Source: Petaurus breviceps papuanus (lineage: Eukaryota > Chordata > Mammalia > Diprotodontia > Petauridae). Taken from it: a DNA stretch of 64,000 bases. The DNA lies in NCBI GenBank assembly GCA_028583685.1, contig JAMXIF010000043.1, positions 12,945,277 to 13,009,276 of the forward strand, given 5' to 3'. Position 1 is the stretch's first letter, and the number at the start of each line of letters is the position of its first letter. A model generated the notes under the pieces. The model was not told where the DNA came from. It made no database searches and saw nothing but the letters and a program-made list of their open reading frames with translations. Both the position numbers and the translations under genes were made by a program. Shown here one piece after another: positions 20,642-32,284 of this stretch.

Positions 20642-20985
20642 CTCACTATGATATTTGTTTTCTATTATGACCTTAGAAAGTTACTTGGCCTCTATGAATC
20701 TCAATGTTTTCATCAAGAAAATAGCGATAAGGGGCAACTAGGTGGTACAGGGAATAGAGCACCAGCCATGGAGACAGGAGGACCTGAGTTCAAATATGAC
20801 CTCAGACACTTACTTATTAGCTGCGTGACCTTGGGCAAGTCACTTAACCCCAATTGGCCTCCAAAAGCAAAAAAAAAAAGATTGAAAAACTAAATAGGGA
20901 TAATACTACCCTAAGTAACTAACTCAGAAAAGTACCAAGAGGATCAAATGACATAAAGTTTGGGAACATACTTTGTAAACTCTAA
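20600..20985 (+). repeat. MIR split by a WSINE
   Basis: Left part through 'gaccttagaaagttacttgg' and 'catcaagaaaatag'. Right part 20904-20985 ('agtaccaagaggatcaaatg', 'actttgtaaactctaaat'). Confidence 0.7.
20731..20891 (+). repeat. WSINE1-like SINE with 12-bp target duplication
   Basis: 'ggggcaactaggtggtacag' through 'cacttaaccccaattggcct' and an A-rich tail. The target duplication is aaatagcgataa (20719-20730) and aaatagggataa (20892-20903), one mismatch. Inserted in the MIR around it. Confidence 0.9.
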
Positions 20986-20986
20986 A

Positions 20987-21025
<39 letters not shown>

Positions 21026-21050
21026 ATATGTGTGTGTGAGAGAGAGAAAT
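20985..21050. repeat. (AT)n/(GT)n microsatellite
   Basis: AT dinucleotides passing into TGTATG, TG and GA repeats. Confidence 0.9.
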
Positions 21051-21054
21051 AAAT

Positions 21055-21265
21055 TATTATTAAATTAAATAAGGAGGGCATTACAGGCAATGAAGAGTAT
21101 AAACAAGAGTGAATGACAGAAATAAACTTATGGGAAGAGTAGCATTCCACAATGAGAAATTAAAAAAGAGGCTGTTGAGGAAAAGTGCAAGATAACCATA
21201 GAAAGGATGGATAGCACTGGGTTATGGAAGATCTTGAATCAGGGTATCTTTTTTTTAATGTATAA
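21055..21265 (-). repeat. L2 LINE fragment, minus strand
   Basis: 'ggagggcattacaggcaatg' and 'ctgggttatggaagatcttg' fit the complement of the L2 3' region. Confidence 0.5.
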
Positions 21266-21334
21266 CTTGAACTGACTCCTAATGTCCCCGTGAATTCTAA
21301 AATTCTGTGATTCTATGAATTCTTGGTTAAGGAG

Positions 21335-22129
21335 TTCAAATATTAGTAGTTCAATTAATGCCTTGCTTAAGGAAGGTGAATCTCACATCTATGGTGTGGT
21401 CCTGCACTGCATGAATCTGATGCATGAAAACTATATACTGTGCAAAACACACATTTAAACAACACCCCTTTTCTGTGGTTTAAAGAGAAATGATGCCAGT
21501 TATAGAGATGGAAACGAGGTGGAAATAATAGTTCCATGAAAGATGCTTGTCTTTTCCTGCTATAATCAGAGAGGCTTCCTTCCTCAGAGTGGTGTCTAAC
21601 TGAATAGGAAATCCAAAATATAATACTATAATCAGAAAAAATTCCTAACCCTTTATTTCCACTCCATTTTTTCCTGTAATTACCAATAACCCACTATTAG
21701 ATTTCAAGGACAAAAATAACTCTTAAAGCCCCCAGACACATAAGCTGAACCAGTCTTTTTCACCCTGGAAGCAGTTTGGGGAGATGATTCCTCCAGGCCC
21801 CTGAAGTCTATAATTGTCAGCATCACTAGTACCCCTGGAGCTATGAGGGCAGGGGGGCCTTAATCTGTGATTATTCCTTGGTTATTGAACCACAACCCAA
21901 ATCTCCAAAGATGTCAGGTCTGGACAATGTCTATCTTGAAATAGAAGAGGTTGCAGGAATTTAGAGAAGGGAGGTGGGGAAGGGCAGAAGGAATGGCAAG
22001 AGATGAAAGTGGTGGAGTCCAAGCCCACCACTGAGGAGCTAAATCTATTCCAGCTTCCACTCCCCAAATGACCGTGTGGGCTTCTAAATTGTCAGCAGCT
22101 GAGCTTGGCAGTTTTCTGGAAAAAGAGGT
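21335..22129. other. No gene seen; largely unique-looking sequence
   Basis: About 800 bases without recognisable repeats; composition unremarkable. Small open frames lack motifs. Confidence 0.4.
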
Positions 22130-22498
22130 ATCAGTCAGTCTATAAGCATTTGCTAAATGCCCACTATATCCAAAGGCTGTGTTTAGTTATAGGGTTACAA
22201 GGAAAGGCAAAAGAGAGCCCCTGTTTTCAAGAGTTCACAGTCTAATGGTAGGCAACATGTAAACAACTATGTATAAACAAAAATATATACAGGGTACTGA
22301 AGATATTCAACAGAGGGAAGGTATTAGCATTGAAGCAGATCCAAAAAAACTTGTAGAAGGGATTTTAGCTGGGATTTGAAGAAAGACTGGGAAGCCTGAA
22401 GGTGGAGATGAAGAAATAGAGAATTCTAGGCATAGCAAGCAGCCAGTAAAAATGCCTGGAGTTGGGTAATTGAGTGTCTGTATTTGAAGAACCTGAAA
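22130..22498 (-). repeat. L2 LINE 3' end, minus strand
   Basis: 'cagtctataagcatttgcta', 'ttttcaagagttcacagtct', 'gggattttagctgggatttg' and 'attctaggcatagcaagcag' in the expected order. One of the longer L2 tails in the window. Confidence 0.8.
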
Positions 22499-22645
22499 AG
22501 ATCTTAGCTAAAGGGGCCAGGGTCTCTCATTGCACCCTGGGCCATCTCCAATCTTCCTGATGAATATCTAGCCACTGGACCCAGATGACTCTGGAGGAAA
22601 AAAATGAGGCTGGTAACCTTGCGCAGTCCTCCCTCACTCATGCGT
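22499..22645 (+). repeat. RTE-tailed SINE (MAR1-like), 3' truncated
   Basis: 'caccctgggccatctccaat', 'ctagccactggacccagatg', 'actctggaggaaaaaaatga' and 'ccttgcgcagtcctccctca'. Same family as 31336-31592 and, inverted, 1100-1300. Confidence 0.65.
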
Positions 22646-22989
22646 CTTCTTCCCTATGCGTCTTGCCTCTCCCACCAAACTGGCAGCTTCCAAGCATAGA
22701 AACCACCTTCTTTCTCTCTTTTCTTCTGCATGGTCCAAAACAATGTCCTCCTCCCTGCTCCAGGAATTTAACAGGTACCAGACCGCCAGGACCAGAATTG
22801 TTGGATCTCAGGAAACTACTGATCAACTGGACCCCCTCTGTTTGGTTCCCACCAGGCACTAGACACTGACTTTCAACAAGATGCTACTCCATCTGCCCTG
22901 CCATTGTTTCCCAAGATCCTCAGGGCCTTGCCCTCTGCCCTGATACTTTCCTGCCAGAGCCCAGGTACCACCTGGCTGTTCTATCTGCC
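22646..22989. other. No gene supported; unassigned sequence
   Basis: Overlapping open frames on both strands (22585-22869, 22638-22859) have no recognised domain. Pyrimidine-rich; possibly old repeat. Confidence 0.35.
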
Positions 22990-23190
22990 ATGAACTGAAC
23001 CTTACATCATGCATCTCCTCCACCAATTAGAATCTAAACTCCTTGAGGGCAAGAGCTATCTCACTTTTCCATTTGTATCCCCAGCACTTACATAATGCTG
23101 GCTCACAGTAAGCACATAATAAATGTTTTCCTATTCCATTTCTAAAAGCCTGAGCACATAGTAAAGGTTTGTTGACTGAACAATGATCTG
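22990..23190 (+). repeat. L2 LINE 3' end
   Basis: 'agaatctaaactccttgagg', 'gtatccccagcacttacata' and 'aagcacataataaatgtttt', with a second tail-like 'agcacatagtaaaggtttgt'. Confidence 0.8.
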
Positions 23191-23274
23191 AATGTCATCA
23201 GGCCAATTGGACTGAAAAGGGGGGTTGGCAAAGAACAACATCCACAGATTAGGGCAGATCTGGGAATACAGCTA

Positions 23275-23530
23275 GGCAATGTAGGCAATAAGCATTCTAG
23301 AATGGTGAAAAGAGCCCAAGACTGACCATCAAAAGGCTGGATTTTTAGTATCCTTTAGTGACTGTGTAGCTACAGACTCTTTACTTGAGTTGTTCTTTGA
23401 GCCTCTGTGTGCTCATCTGTGTAAAAGAAGTAATTATGTTTGTACCATGCACCTTGCAAAATTACAAAGTTGTTTGGAAGAAAGTGTTTGTAATTTGTGA
23501 AGTGCTGTAATACTCAGTAATTTTAATCTT
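23275..23530 (+). repeat. MIR-type SINE
   Basis: 'gtgaaaagagcccaagactg', 'gagcctctgtgtgctcatct' and 'gtgaagtgctgtaatactca'. A separate MIR tail lies at 23800-23895 (gggggttggactaatta). Confidence 0.6.
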
Positions 23531-24009
23531 TGAGAGCAAATTCTGGGTATTTTTCCTATTTTTTTTATTTAGAGAAATAATTCCTCAAATTGTTGCTGTC
23601 TTAGTTTTGTCCTGTTTTTATGTTGCTTGAGTTAACCCTGTGATGGATTGATTCGTTGGTCTTACCAGATCATTCAGCAATCAGTAAATAAATATTGAGT
23701 ATCCTGACTTCTTCTGTATGTAGAGCCTTAGATTGGTCTTGGGTTAAGATGCAGATGGGACTGGACCTTGACCTGATGAGGAACACAATGTGCAATGGTT
23801 GATAATCTTCATTGGCTTAGTTTTCCTTATCTTAAAAAATGAGGGGGTTGGACTAATTAAATTCTGAAGTTTCTTTTAGCTCTGAACTTATCATTTCTTC
23901 TGCTCCTCAGGGAACATCCCACCTGGGTTGGAGATACAGTCTTCACCCTTAGGAGCACCTGGACTCATTCAGTAGATACACTGGGATAACAATAATATTA
24001 ATAATAACT

Positions 24010-24270
24010 TGCCCAGAGATTGTAATTTATAGAGGCAGTGTGGTTTGGTGGGTAGAAAGCTCACATTAAAGCCAGGGACACCTAGATTCATGTTTCACCT
24101 CTGACAGACACTGGTTGTGTGACCCTTGGGCAAATTATTTAACCTCTTAATTCTCAGAACAGCTTTTTAAGAGAGTAAATCACGAAGAAGGTGCTGACCT
24201 GCATAGTTAGGGGTTAGCCACACTAAGGAAATTATAGGTCCAGCCCCAATCCCTAGATTACTCTTTAAGA
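24010..24270 (+). repeat. MIR-type SINE
   Basis: 'ggcagtgtggtttggtgggt', 'cactggttgtgtgacccttg' and 'gggcaaattatttaacctct'. Confidence 0.7.
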
Positions 24271-24984
24271 TTTGTAACATTTCATGTGATGCTCTCAACA
24301 GTGTTGTGGGGTAGGTGTTCTAGATACATAGAGAGTAAGAGATTGGAGCTATCTGGTATCCTTAGGAGACAAGCCTGACTGGAGCAAGAAGCAATTTTAG
24401 ACTACCAACCTGATGTCCTACAACCAGCCTTTTCAGTTTTTCCTCCTTCCACCTGATTTTTCCATTCCAGCCACAAGGAAGGAGGAGGCTGTGGGAAAGG
24501 AGGAGGAGAGAATGACAGCTGACAGCCAGGGCAACCTCTGAGCTGCAGCCAGATCAGAACATCCAGATTGGCAGAGCAGGACTCCAGCAATAGCAGTAAC
24601 AAGGCCAATCAATAGAAGGGCTCTATCTCATTAATACAGCAACAGGGGGGAAGGAAAGGCAAGACTTAGCTACATCTCAGAGATTTTTCATATCCCCAAT
24701 CTGATAGGCTGAAAACCTCAGCAGCCAGCCTGTCTGTAACTTTTCTCTTCTGAAACCTGGGATTGGACATCAGACTGGCCCTCTCCTCAAATGGTGTTTA
24801 AAAGGCATCTCTGTCTCAAGGCTAGGAGTTCCCCCACACTCCTAAGCTACCCAGTGCCAGCTCAGCCTCCCTCCCACATCGTCTCCCAAAGCATACTCCT
24901 ATCTTCCCCAGTGGAGGGGTCTTTATATTTTCTTTGTCTGCATTTGACACTCAGGATTCTCTTTATTCCCACTATATGAACTTT
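24271..24984. other. No gene seen; unassigned sequence
   Basis: About 700 bases with no identified repeat. Short open frames (24402-24608, 24791-24979) have no recognisable content. Confidence 0.4.
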
Positions 24985-25310
24985 TAGGCAAGTATTTTCT
25001 TAGACCTCAATTTCCCCTTATGTCTAAAGGAGAAAAAAACACCTACCCTACATTCTGGGTAGGGCTATTTATGAAGACAAATAGGATCATGTGTGAGAAG
25101 GCATTTGAAAAAAAGTTAAAATCATAATAGAAATATAAGGTAGCATTTGGGGTTATGATTACTCAGGGAAGAAAAGGAGCAGAGCATGGTAGGCAGAATG
25201 GTAGGCTTGGAGACAGGAGGACAAGGATTCAAATGCCCACCTCAGGCATTTACTGTGTAACCACTGACAAATAACTTAACCTCTCCAGGACACTGACAAA
25301 AACTAACATA
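24985..25310 (+). repeat. Two MIR-type SINE fragments
   Basis: 24985-25160 ('ttcttagacctcaatttccc', 'tagggctatttatgaagaca') and 25190-25310 ('ttggagacaggaggacaagg', 'caaataacttaacctctcca'). Confidence 0.65.
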
Positions 25311-25384
25311 AGAGATAAGGGAATGTAAACTAGGTGAAGGGAGTTATCTCACCAATGACTTCCCAGACTCATGAACTATAATAA

Positions 25385-25520
25385 TTTCAGTTTAAGAGAA
25401 CTGTGAAAGTAGGGATTATTTCATTTTTTGTATCGGTGTCCCTGTTGGCTAGAATAGTGCCTGGCAAATAGTAGAAGCTTAATAAATACTTGTACATTGA
25501 TTGACATCAATCCATGGGGA
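25385..25520 (+). repeat. L2 LINE 3' end
   Basis: 'gtagggattatttcattttt' and 'agaatagtgcctggcaaata', then 'aataaatacttgtacattga'. Confidence 0.8.
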
Positions 25521-26559
25521 AAATTTCATATGAGGAAATAGTTATTTGCCTCTGCTGTATGATTTGTGATTGTAATCCTACTCACAACTCTTAATTCTGA
25601 CCCACCTATCAGAATACTTGGAAATTCACCTTAGGAGTTTCATTTCTTTGTGTTTGGAATTGGGCTCATCAGTCACCTATGCTTATAAGGTGTCCTGGGA
25701 GGGGTAATATTTAAACTGAAGCTACTATCAAAAACTAAGATGTAAGTGTAAATTAGTTCACCAGGAGCTTTTCCTCTGGGACAGTTAGCTGAAAACAGGG
25801 CACTGAATTATGATGGCAGAGGGAAATAAGGAGGATCCTTTTGTTTTGTTTTGAGCAAAGATATAGCTTAAGTGGGATACCACAAACACTGTCTGAGAGC
25901 ACTGGACAATTGAGGGCAGAGTTAGGTTAGCAGGATGGGCAAGAGGCACCCTGAGATAGGAGGCTGAAAGAAAAACTTAAATGTCTTTGCCATTTTGCTG
26001 AGGGGTGGGTCATCCCACAAGCCTCTGCAAGATTCCCTTTTGGGGCCTGGTACATTCCTCTATCAGAAAAAAAAGACCAGCATAAATCCCTGAGGTTTAA
26101 GGAGGCAGATTGTATTAGATAAATTATTCCTTGACACCTCTATGGCAGGCCCTCTGATTTCTCTGCAGAGTTCCCTAACTTGAAACCCCTTCTCTGGCCA
26201 CAAACTTTCCAATTTCCACCTCAGTTCTTTTGACCTGGAGATTCTTGGGGGAAAAAAAATTTCTGATTCCTACACCCCTGCCCCAGCTCTGATTTATACA
26301 TTCCTCAATTCCAATTTGGACCTTGCCCCTTTTATCCTTGGGAGATGGGGTGGGGGTTTTCGGTGGTCTTGGTGATTACTTGAATCACCAGCATGAGGCA
26401 GCTCACAGATTCCCTTAATGTTGCTTTTCAAAGGAGTTGATGCCAGAGGCTCTCATCTAAGACACTAGGCCTAGCTGTTAAAATAGGAAAATTTCAAAGG
26501 CATATTCACTAAAAGGGTTTTGCTCTCTTCTCTAGACTTCTCACCTCCAGATAAATTCC
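25521..26559. other. No gene seen; unassigned sequence
   Basis: About 1 kb without a repeat I can name and without coding signal. Contains an A tract and pyrimidine-rich stretches. Confidence 0.4.
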
Positions 26560-26722
26560 TAATGAGAAATTTCAGGGGATTCACGAACTTAGATAGATTA
26601 AAGAATATATATTTTATTTTAATATAATTAGTTTCCTTTGTAAAACAATGCATTTTATTTTATGTATTTCTTTTCTAAGAAGGGCTCAATGATATCAAAA
26701 AAAGTTCAGAACATCTGCTTTA
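26560..26722. mobile_element. hAT-like non-autonomous DNA transposon remnant
   Basis: The central words 'attttattttaatataatta', 'gtttcctttgtaaaacaatg' and 'cattttattttatgtatttc' match the better preserved copy at 42449-42627. Ends are eroded. Confidence 0.6.
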
Positions 26723-26754
26723 TATTCAAATTCCTCCCTCCTTTGTCTTATTGT

Positions 26755-26985
26755 AATGGCAGCTAGGTGGCACAGTGGATAGAGTGCCAGACCTGGAATT
26801 AGGAAAACCTGAGTTAAAATCCTGCCTCAGACATTTACTAGCTGTGTGACCTGGGGTAAGTCACTTAACTCTGCCTTAGTTTCTGCATCTGTAAAACAAA
26901 TTGGAGAAGGAAATGGCAAACCACTCCAGTATCTGCCAAGAAAATTCCAAACTGGGTCACGAAGAGTTAGACATAACTAAAATAA
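26755..26985 (+). repeat. RTE-tailed long SINE
   Basis: Head 'ggcagctaggtggcacagtg', core 'agctgtgtgacctggggtaa', then 'gagaaggaaatggcaaacca' and the tail 'gggtcacgaagagttagaca'. That tail resembles the BovB/RTE 3' end, implying mobilisation by an RTE LINE (established for this kind of SINE). Confidence 0.85.
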
Positions 26986-27239
26986 ATGAGAGACAATAAT
27001 TGTCTTATTATCAATCATATCTTGCCAAATGCTAACCTTGGATTACTGCCACAATCTGTTTACTTTGCTCCTGGAATTCACATGCTGATGAACAAAGCTG
27101 GAGAAAATCATAAAATTGTACTAACTGGGTCCACTACAGATTTATGTTACATAATCTCAACTGGGTCCTCACTGCTTCAAGGCACACCTTGTATACTTTC
27201 CTAATTAATTCCCTCTCTCCCTCTCTCCACAGTGGCTAT

Positions 27240-29345
27240 TGCATACATTCTCACCCTTTTTCAAGCTTCCAATAGCACGCCTTTACCCCACCCTCTCAGC
27301 CAAGGACCCCATTTCACATTTTGCTTTAAAGAAACAAAACAAAACAAGGCATTCCATGAGAGCTCACTCTTCTCCCCTCTCCTGTTCTCAGGTCATACAG
27401 ATGTGTGCTGTCCTACTATTTCCTTCTTCACCCCAACCTCACATCAAGATGTGGCTTATCTCTCTGCCACAGCCACCTTCTGGATCCCATTTAATCATAT
27501 CTTCTCCAGCAGATTGCACCTCTATGGTACCCATATGAAGATGCCTCTCATCTTCAATTATTCTCTGTCTGCTGGTTGCTTCCCTGATGCTTATGAATAT
27601 GTAACCCAGTGGAGAGAGAGTGGTGGGCTTGGGTTCAGGAAGCCCTGAGCTCAAATCCAAACTTAGATACCTCTTAGCTGTGTGACTCTGAACGAGTCAC
27701 TTAATCTCTGTCTGCCTTAGTCTCCTCAATTGTAAAGTGGGTATAATAATAATACCTATTTGTTGCAAGAATCAAATGAGACAATATTCATAAAGGACTT
27801 AGTGCAGTATCTGATACATAGTAGACAATAAATGATTGTTCTCTTCCTCTTTCCTTCCCCATGTTTCTCCATCCTTAAAAAATCCCTCACTCAATCCTTC
27901 CATCCCTTCTAGCTGTCATCTGAAATTTCTCTTCCCCTTAAGAGGCAAATTCCTTTAAAAATCCTTTTGCCATTGGTGTTCCCACTTTGTTTCCTCTCAT
28001 TTTATTCTTAACCCTCTGCAATCTGGCTTCTTCATCACTCCATTGACAAGACTCCAAAGTTAGGAATGGCTACTTAATCTCATGATTAAGTTTAATTAAT
28101 TAAGATTAAATTAAGGATTAAAATTTTAAAAAATAAATAATTAAGATTAATCTCATAGCTACACATCTCATGACTTGTTCTCAACCCCCTTCTGCAGTCT
28201 TTAACACTAGTGGTCACCCTCTCTTCTCTGAGATACTCTTTTCTCTAGGTTTTGTGACACAGCTCTCTCCTGGTTCTCCTGTTGCCTGTTGGAATGCTCC
28301 TTCTCATTGGCTTTGAATAGAGCTTCACCCAGGTCATTCCCACTAACCAAGGATGTCCCCCTAGGGCTTGATCCTATGCTCCCTTCCTTTATCCTCGCTC
28401 TTGTCAGCTCCCAGAGATTCACCTACTGACTCTTTGCAAATGAATCTCACAGTTATAAATCCAGCCTTAATCTCTCTCCTGAGTTGCAGTCATGCCTTTC
28501 CAACTGCCTGATGTCTCAAACTGCATTTCCTCTAGATATCTCAGACTCAATACATCCAAAGTAGAACTGGTTATCATTTTTCTCTAAACCCCTCCTCTTT
28601 CTCACTTCCCTATTACTATCTGACAAGTTTTGTCATTTTTACATTCACAACATCTCTAATATATGCCCTCTTACCTTGACTCCCAAAGGGTGTAGGCCCT
28701 TAACACCTCACACATGGATTATTGCAATAGCCTTTAATTTGGTGTCCCTATTTCAAATAAATCCACACTCCAATACATTCTACATTCAACTGCCAGAGTG
28801 ATTTTTTTTTCTAAATGACCATGTTACCTTCTTACTTAACTCTGGTGGCTCCCTGTTACCTCTAGGGTCAAATATAAACTCCTGTGTTTGACATTTGAAG
28901 CCCTTTGCATCCTGACCCTTTTCTATTCCTCTAGTCTTACACTTCATTCCCCTCCAAATACTCTTCAATCCAGTGACACCAGTCTGCTTACTGTTCCTCA
29001 CACAGGTCAGCACATTCCCTAATTCATGTGCTCTGACTTCCGCCCTGCCTGGGATGTTCTCCCTCTTCCGCTCTGACTCCCAGCTTCCCTGTCTTCTTTC
29101 AGACTCAGCTTAAATCCCACCTTTCACACCTCTTGGCTGAGCTTACTTTTCATCTAAACTAGGCCTGCGCCTGCCTGCATCTTGGTGCCCTTGGGCGGGA
29201 GTTATGTACCTTTTCTACACTTTTTTCTCCTTCATTTGAAGATTAGCTCATTGAGCATAGGGACTGTGGTTTTTGCCTTTCTTCGTATTCCTGACACTTA
29301 GCACAGTGCTTGGCACATAGTAAGCCCTTCATGAATATTTGTGGG
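27240..29345 (+). mobile_element. Long L2 LINE fossil (about 1.9 kb, with SINE insertion)
   Basis: The order matches the 3' part of L2 ORF2 plus 3' end: 'cacctctatggtacccatat' (about 27520), 'aatccctcactcaatccttc', 'ctctctcctggttctcctgt' (28260s), 'caggtcattcccactaacca', 'acatggattattgcaatagc' (28713), 'tggctccctgttacctctag', 'gctcattgagcatagggact' and the end 'gcacatagtaagcccttcat'. An AT-rich block near 28080-28150 interrupts it. The frame is decayed; no long open frame remains. Confidence 0.8.
27600..27840 (+). repeat. MIR-type SINE inside the L2
   Basis: 'agctgtgtgactctgaacga', 'gtctcctcaattgtaaagtg' and 'atctgatacatagtagacaa'. Full-length, about 240 bp. Confidence 0.8.
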
Positions 29346-29879
29346 CAGCTCTCTCCCACCTCTGAACCATAATATATACTACCTGCACCAGTCATTGGAC
29401 AATCAGCATAGCCTGCCTTGAATTTTCTTTCATGTTTCACAGACACTAACTTTATCTCCCCCAAAAACCATAAACTCTATGAAGACGTGAGCTATGTCTA
29501 AAATTGTATCTGTTCCCCAAAGGTAGTAGGCACTGAAATACTTGCTGATTTCACTGGAGTCCCTTCATACAACTCAATGGCTTTTTTCCAGCTTGTCATA
29601 ACCCTTGCATTTCTTCTCTCATCTAAATCCCTTCTATTTCAGCAAATTTCATTGGCAGGTTTCATTTCTCCCACTCTATGGTCCCTGCATCTTCCCTACT
29701 CCAACTCCTGTCCACAAGGCTAGGATGTTTTCCTCCAGCATATTCTCCAAACCCCAGCCCAATTCAGCTGAGGCAGCCCCCAGGCACCAACAAACAATTG
29801 TCTCTTTCACCTCCTCGGGGAGGGGAAGCAGGGAATCACATGTAGGATTGTGGTAGATTTTTCGGAAACACATTAGTAT
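29346..29879. other. L2 scrap then unassigned sequence
   Basis: 29460-29560 resembles a second L2 tail ('aaactctatgaagacgtgag', 'aaggtagtaggcactgaaat'). The rest shows nothing recognisable; open frames at 29605-29873 on both strands lack motifs. Confidence 0.4.
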
Positions 29880-30190
29880 ATTCTGTCAGGACCAAACTTT
29901 TCACTGTTTGATCACACCTCATTTGCATTTTTAATAGCCCCCATTAGACAGCCTCTGAGCTAATTAGGCAGGCGTCTATAATAGAAGACTTCTGTTTCTT
30001 GTTTTCAGAACTCAGAAACTAATGGCTGAAGCAGTACTAAGACAATTAAGTAATAAGAAAAATACTGTGTTAAGATTGGCAATAGTACAGCTGCCATAAA
30101 TCATTACAAATGACTCACAGCTCAAAGTGTTTAATTAGGAGAGAAAAGTAACCTATCAAATGTTCTGATGGTAAAGAAAACATAAAAGCC
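29880..30190. other. AT-rich low-repeat island, candidate conserved non-coding element
   Basis: Contains an octamer-like ATTTGCAT (cctcatttgcatttttaa), 'gagctaattaggcaggcgtc', 'gccataaatcattacaaatg' and 'actcacagctcaaagtgttt'. No repeat resemblance. TAATTA and ATTTGCAT words are typical of developmental enhancers, but function is inference. Confidence 0.4.
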
Positions 30191-30342
30191 CCTTGGGCCA
30201 AAAGGAGGTCACTGGGGTGGAATGGTGGAATGAGCTAAGAGGCCACTGTTTGTCTTGGGATCCTGGTTCAGGGGAAGTCTGACCTTTATTTGTCTTAGAC
30301 TATATGAAAGGAAGACTATTGTAAATGTCTATTTCTTTAATA

Positions 30343-30600
30343 TGGCAGCTAGATGGCACAGTGCATGGAGTGCTGGTCCTGGATATGCAAAACCTATATT
30401 CGAATCCCACCTCTAACACTTATTAGCTATGTGACTCTCAACAAGTCACTAAATTCCATTTGCCTCAGTTTCCTCCTCTATAAAATGGAGATAACAATAG
30501 CACCTATCTCTCAAGGTGGTTGTGAGGATCAAATGAAATAATAAGTTTAGTGTCTGGCACATAGTAAGCAGTCTATGTTAGCAACTAATAATAATATATT
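30343..30600 (+). repeat. tRNA-headed MIR-type SINE
   Basis: 'atggcagctagatggcacag', 'gcctcagtttcctcctctat' and 'gtctggcacatagtaagcag'. Confidence 0.85.
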
Positions 30601-31260
30601 TATTCCACTGATTGGTGTTTGCTTCATTCTCAAAAAAGGCTAGTTGTCTATATTGACAGTACTCATAGTGGGCTAAATGAGGCTGAGAGTAACCAATGGG
30701 CTACAAACCCTTTGGTGAGTTTCCCCAAAGGGTGTGGAGACTTCCCCCATCAGAATGGGCCGATGAGAACAGCTGTTTGTCATAGCCACGTGTAGTGGCA
30801 ACCACACTGGCATACCCAGATGGCCACTAGCACAGGTTCTTACATCTGCTTTACTAGGAAAGCTAGGATAGCTTTACTAGGATAGCTGATCAAGAGGTCA
30901 ACAATCTTTTTAAATTATATTCATTAGTTCAGGGGAAAAAACAGCACCCTGAACTTCAGAGAAAATCCAAACAAAGAAAATAGAGAAAATACAAGCAGAG
31001 AAATAAAGACCAACTGACAGGGCTTCTAACTGTCTGAGAAATTTGTACAAATCAACAGACAGATCCAACTGTCTGACCAAGGCAATACACATAGTTACCA
31101 GAGAGAGAAGCACCAACATCTGGGTTATTCAAGGGGGGTGGGCTGGGCTCCTTAATGGCTATCCAGAGTCACATCTGGTCAAATCACAAGAACACTCTTC
31201 CAATGAGTGAATCCAAAAGCAAAATGCTAATCTGAGTATATATATATATCCTTTTTAGAG
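30601..31260. other. Unassigned, repeat-like sequence
   Basis: No family named. It includes a short tandem duplication around 30850-30890 (tttactaggaaagctaggat, then tttactaggatagctgat) and reads like an old interspersed element adjoining the TG repeat and the RTE-tailed SINE that follow. Confidence 0.35.
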
Positions 31261-31261
31261 C

Positions 31262-31263
<2 letters not shown>

Positions 31264-31313
<50 letters not shown>

Positions 31314-31332
31314 CTGTGTCTGTGTCTGTGTG
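31264..31332. repeat. (TG)n microsatellite
   Basis: Pure TG to about 31312, then TGTGTC/TGTGTG variants. Confidence 0.95.
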
Positions 31333-31335
31333 AAG

Positions 31336-31592
31336 GTGGCTGAACCAGGCACTGTGCAGTGGCTAGAGTTTGGTCAGACATCAAAGACACCAAAGTCACC
31401 CAGTGCATCCCTGAGCCATCACCAGTAACCTAGACTTCTGTCTTAACACTGAACTTGGGTGACTGGAAGAGAGGGTGAGACACATGACTTTGTGCAGCTC
31501 TGCCACACTTAAATTTAATTTGTGTTCAATTAAAGGTATCACCCAGTGATGTCATTGATCCTCTTTTGAAAATGAAGGATGAACAAAAAAAC
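31336..31592 (+). repeat. RTE-tailed SINE (MAR1-like)
   Basis: 'gagccatcaccagtaaccta', 'gactttgtgcagctctgcca', 'cacccagtgatgtcattgat' and the end 'gaaaatgaaggatgaaca', which fits an RTE-type 3' terminus. Most complete of the three copies. Confidence 0.7.
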
Positions 31593-31699
31593 AACTTGAA
31601 GTGGTCAATGTTACAGGATTTGAGGAGCATCGAAAAGGTACACTACCAGAAAATACCTTCCCCACCCAACTGCAGCAGTGCCTGCTGTCTCACCATTGG

Positions 31700-31870
31700 A
31701 GAAAGTGTTAAATTAAGGGGTGCTTGGGCAGGGACCTGTTGTTGTTCAATCAATGAGACTCCAAGTGAATTAGGTTTAAGGCCTGGTCTTGAAGGAAGAA
31801 ATCCAGCCAGCACAACATATAACTAGGTAGGTTTCAGCCAACATAATTTACCTTCTTTGGGTAAGAGAGG
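31700..31870 (+). repeat. Unclassified interspersed repeat, copy B
   Basis: Homologous to 1440-1620 over about 150 bases in the same orientation ('gggacctgttgttgttcaat', 'gtttaaggcctggtcttgaa', 'ggtttcagcc..cttctttggg'). Confidence 0.5.
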
Positions 31871-32284
31871 GAGGGGGAGAGTGGAAGATGAGGGGGAGGA
31901 GAAGGAGGAGGGGAAGATGGGGAGAGAGGGAGAGGGGCTTAAAAGACAAGGACATTTACTGGGAAGTGCCTCTGATCTCTCTCTCTCAAATTAGCAGATC
32001 AGCACACATGAATTTATTAGATGTGCTCCTCATCGTGGGCCCATAAAGGAAAGGATTCAGACTTGGGTTAGGGCACTTTTGGGGGTATGACATTTCAAAC
32101 AGGACGGGGAGAACAGCATAACAATAGTGATGAAATAAGGTACTTGGGTTTGTCAACAGTAAAAGGAGAGGGGAAAAGGTTATTTGTCTTCTGGAGATAA
32201 ATCTTTTCTGCTTCCCAGCTGTGAGTAGAACTCATTGGGTAGAGATTTTCCCTTCATTCCAACTGTAGTGATTCCCTTTCTTTT
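31871..32284. other. Purine-rich tract and unassigned sequence
   Basis: 31863-31936 is a GGGA/GGAGA-rich purine tract. The rest has a CT-rich stretch (gatctctctctctcaaatta) and no recognisable gene. Confidence 0.45.

Noticed and set aside
26755-26985. tRNA gene
   Set aside because: The tRNA-like head belongs to a SINE with core and RTE-like tail; the same head recurs across the window.
27232-27648. 138-codon frame as a gene
   Set aside because: It overlaps the L2 fossil and the SINE inside it.
31264-31332. Z-DNA regulatory element
   Set aside because: A plain TG microsatellite next to a SINE; nothing ties it to regulation.
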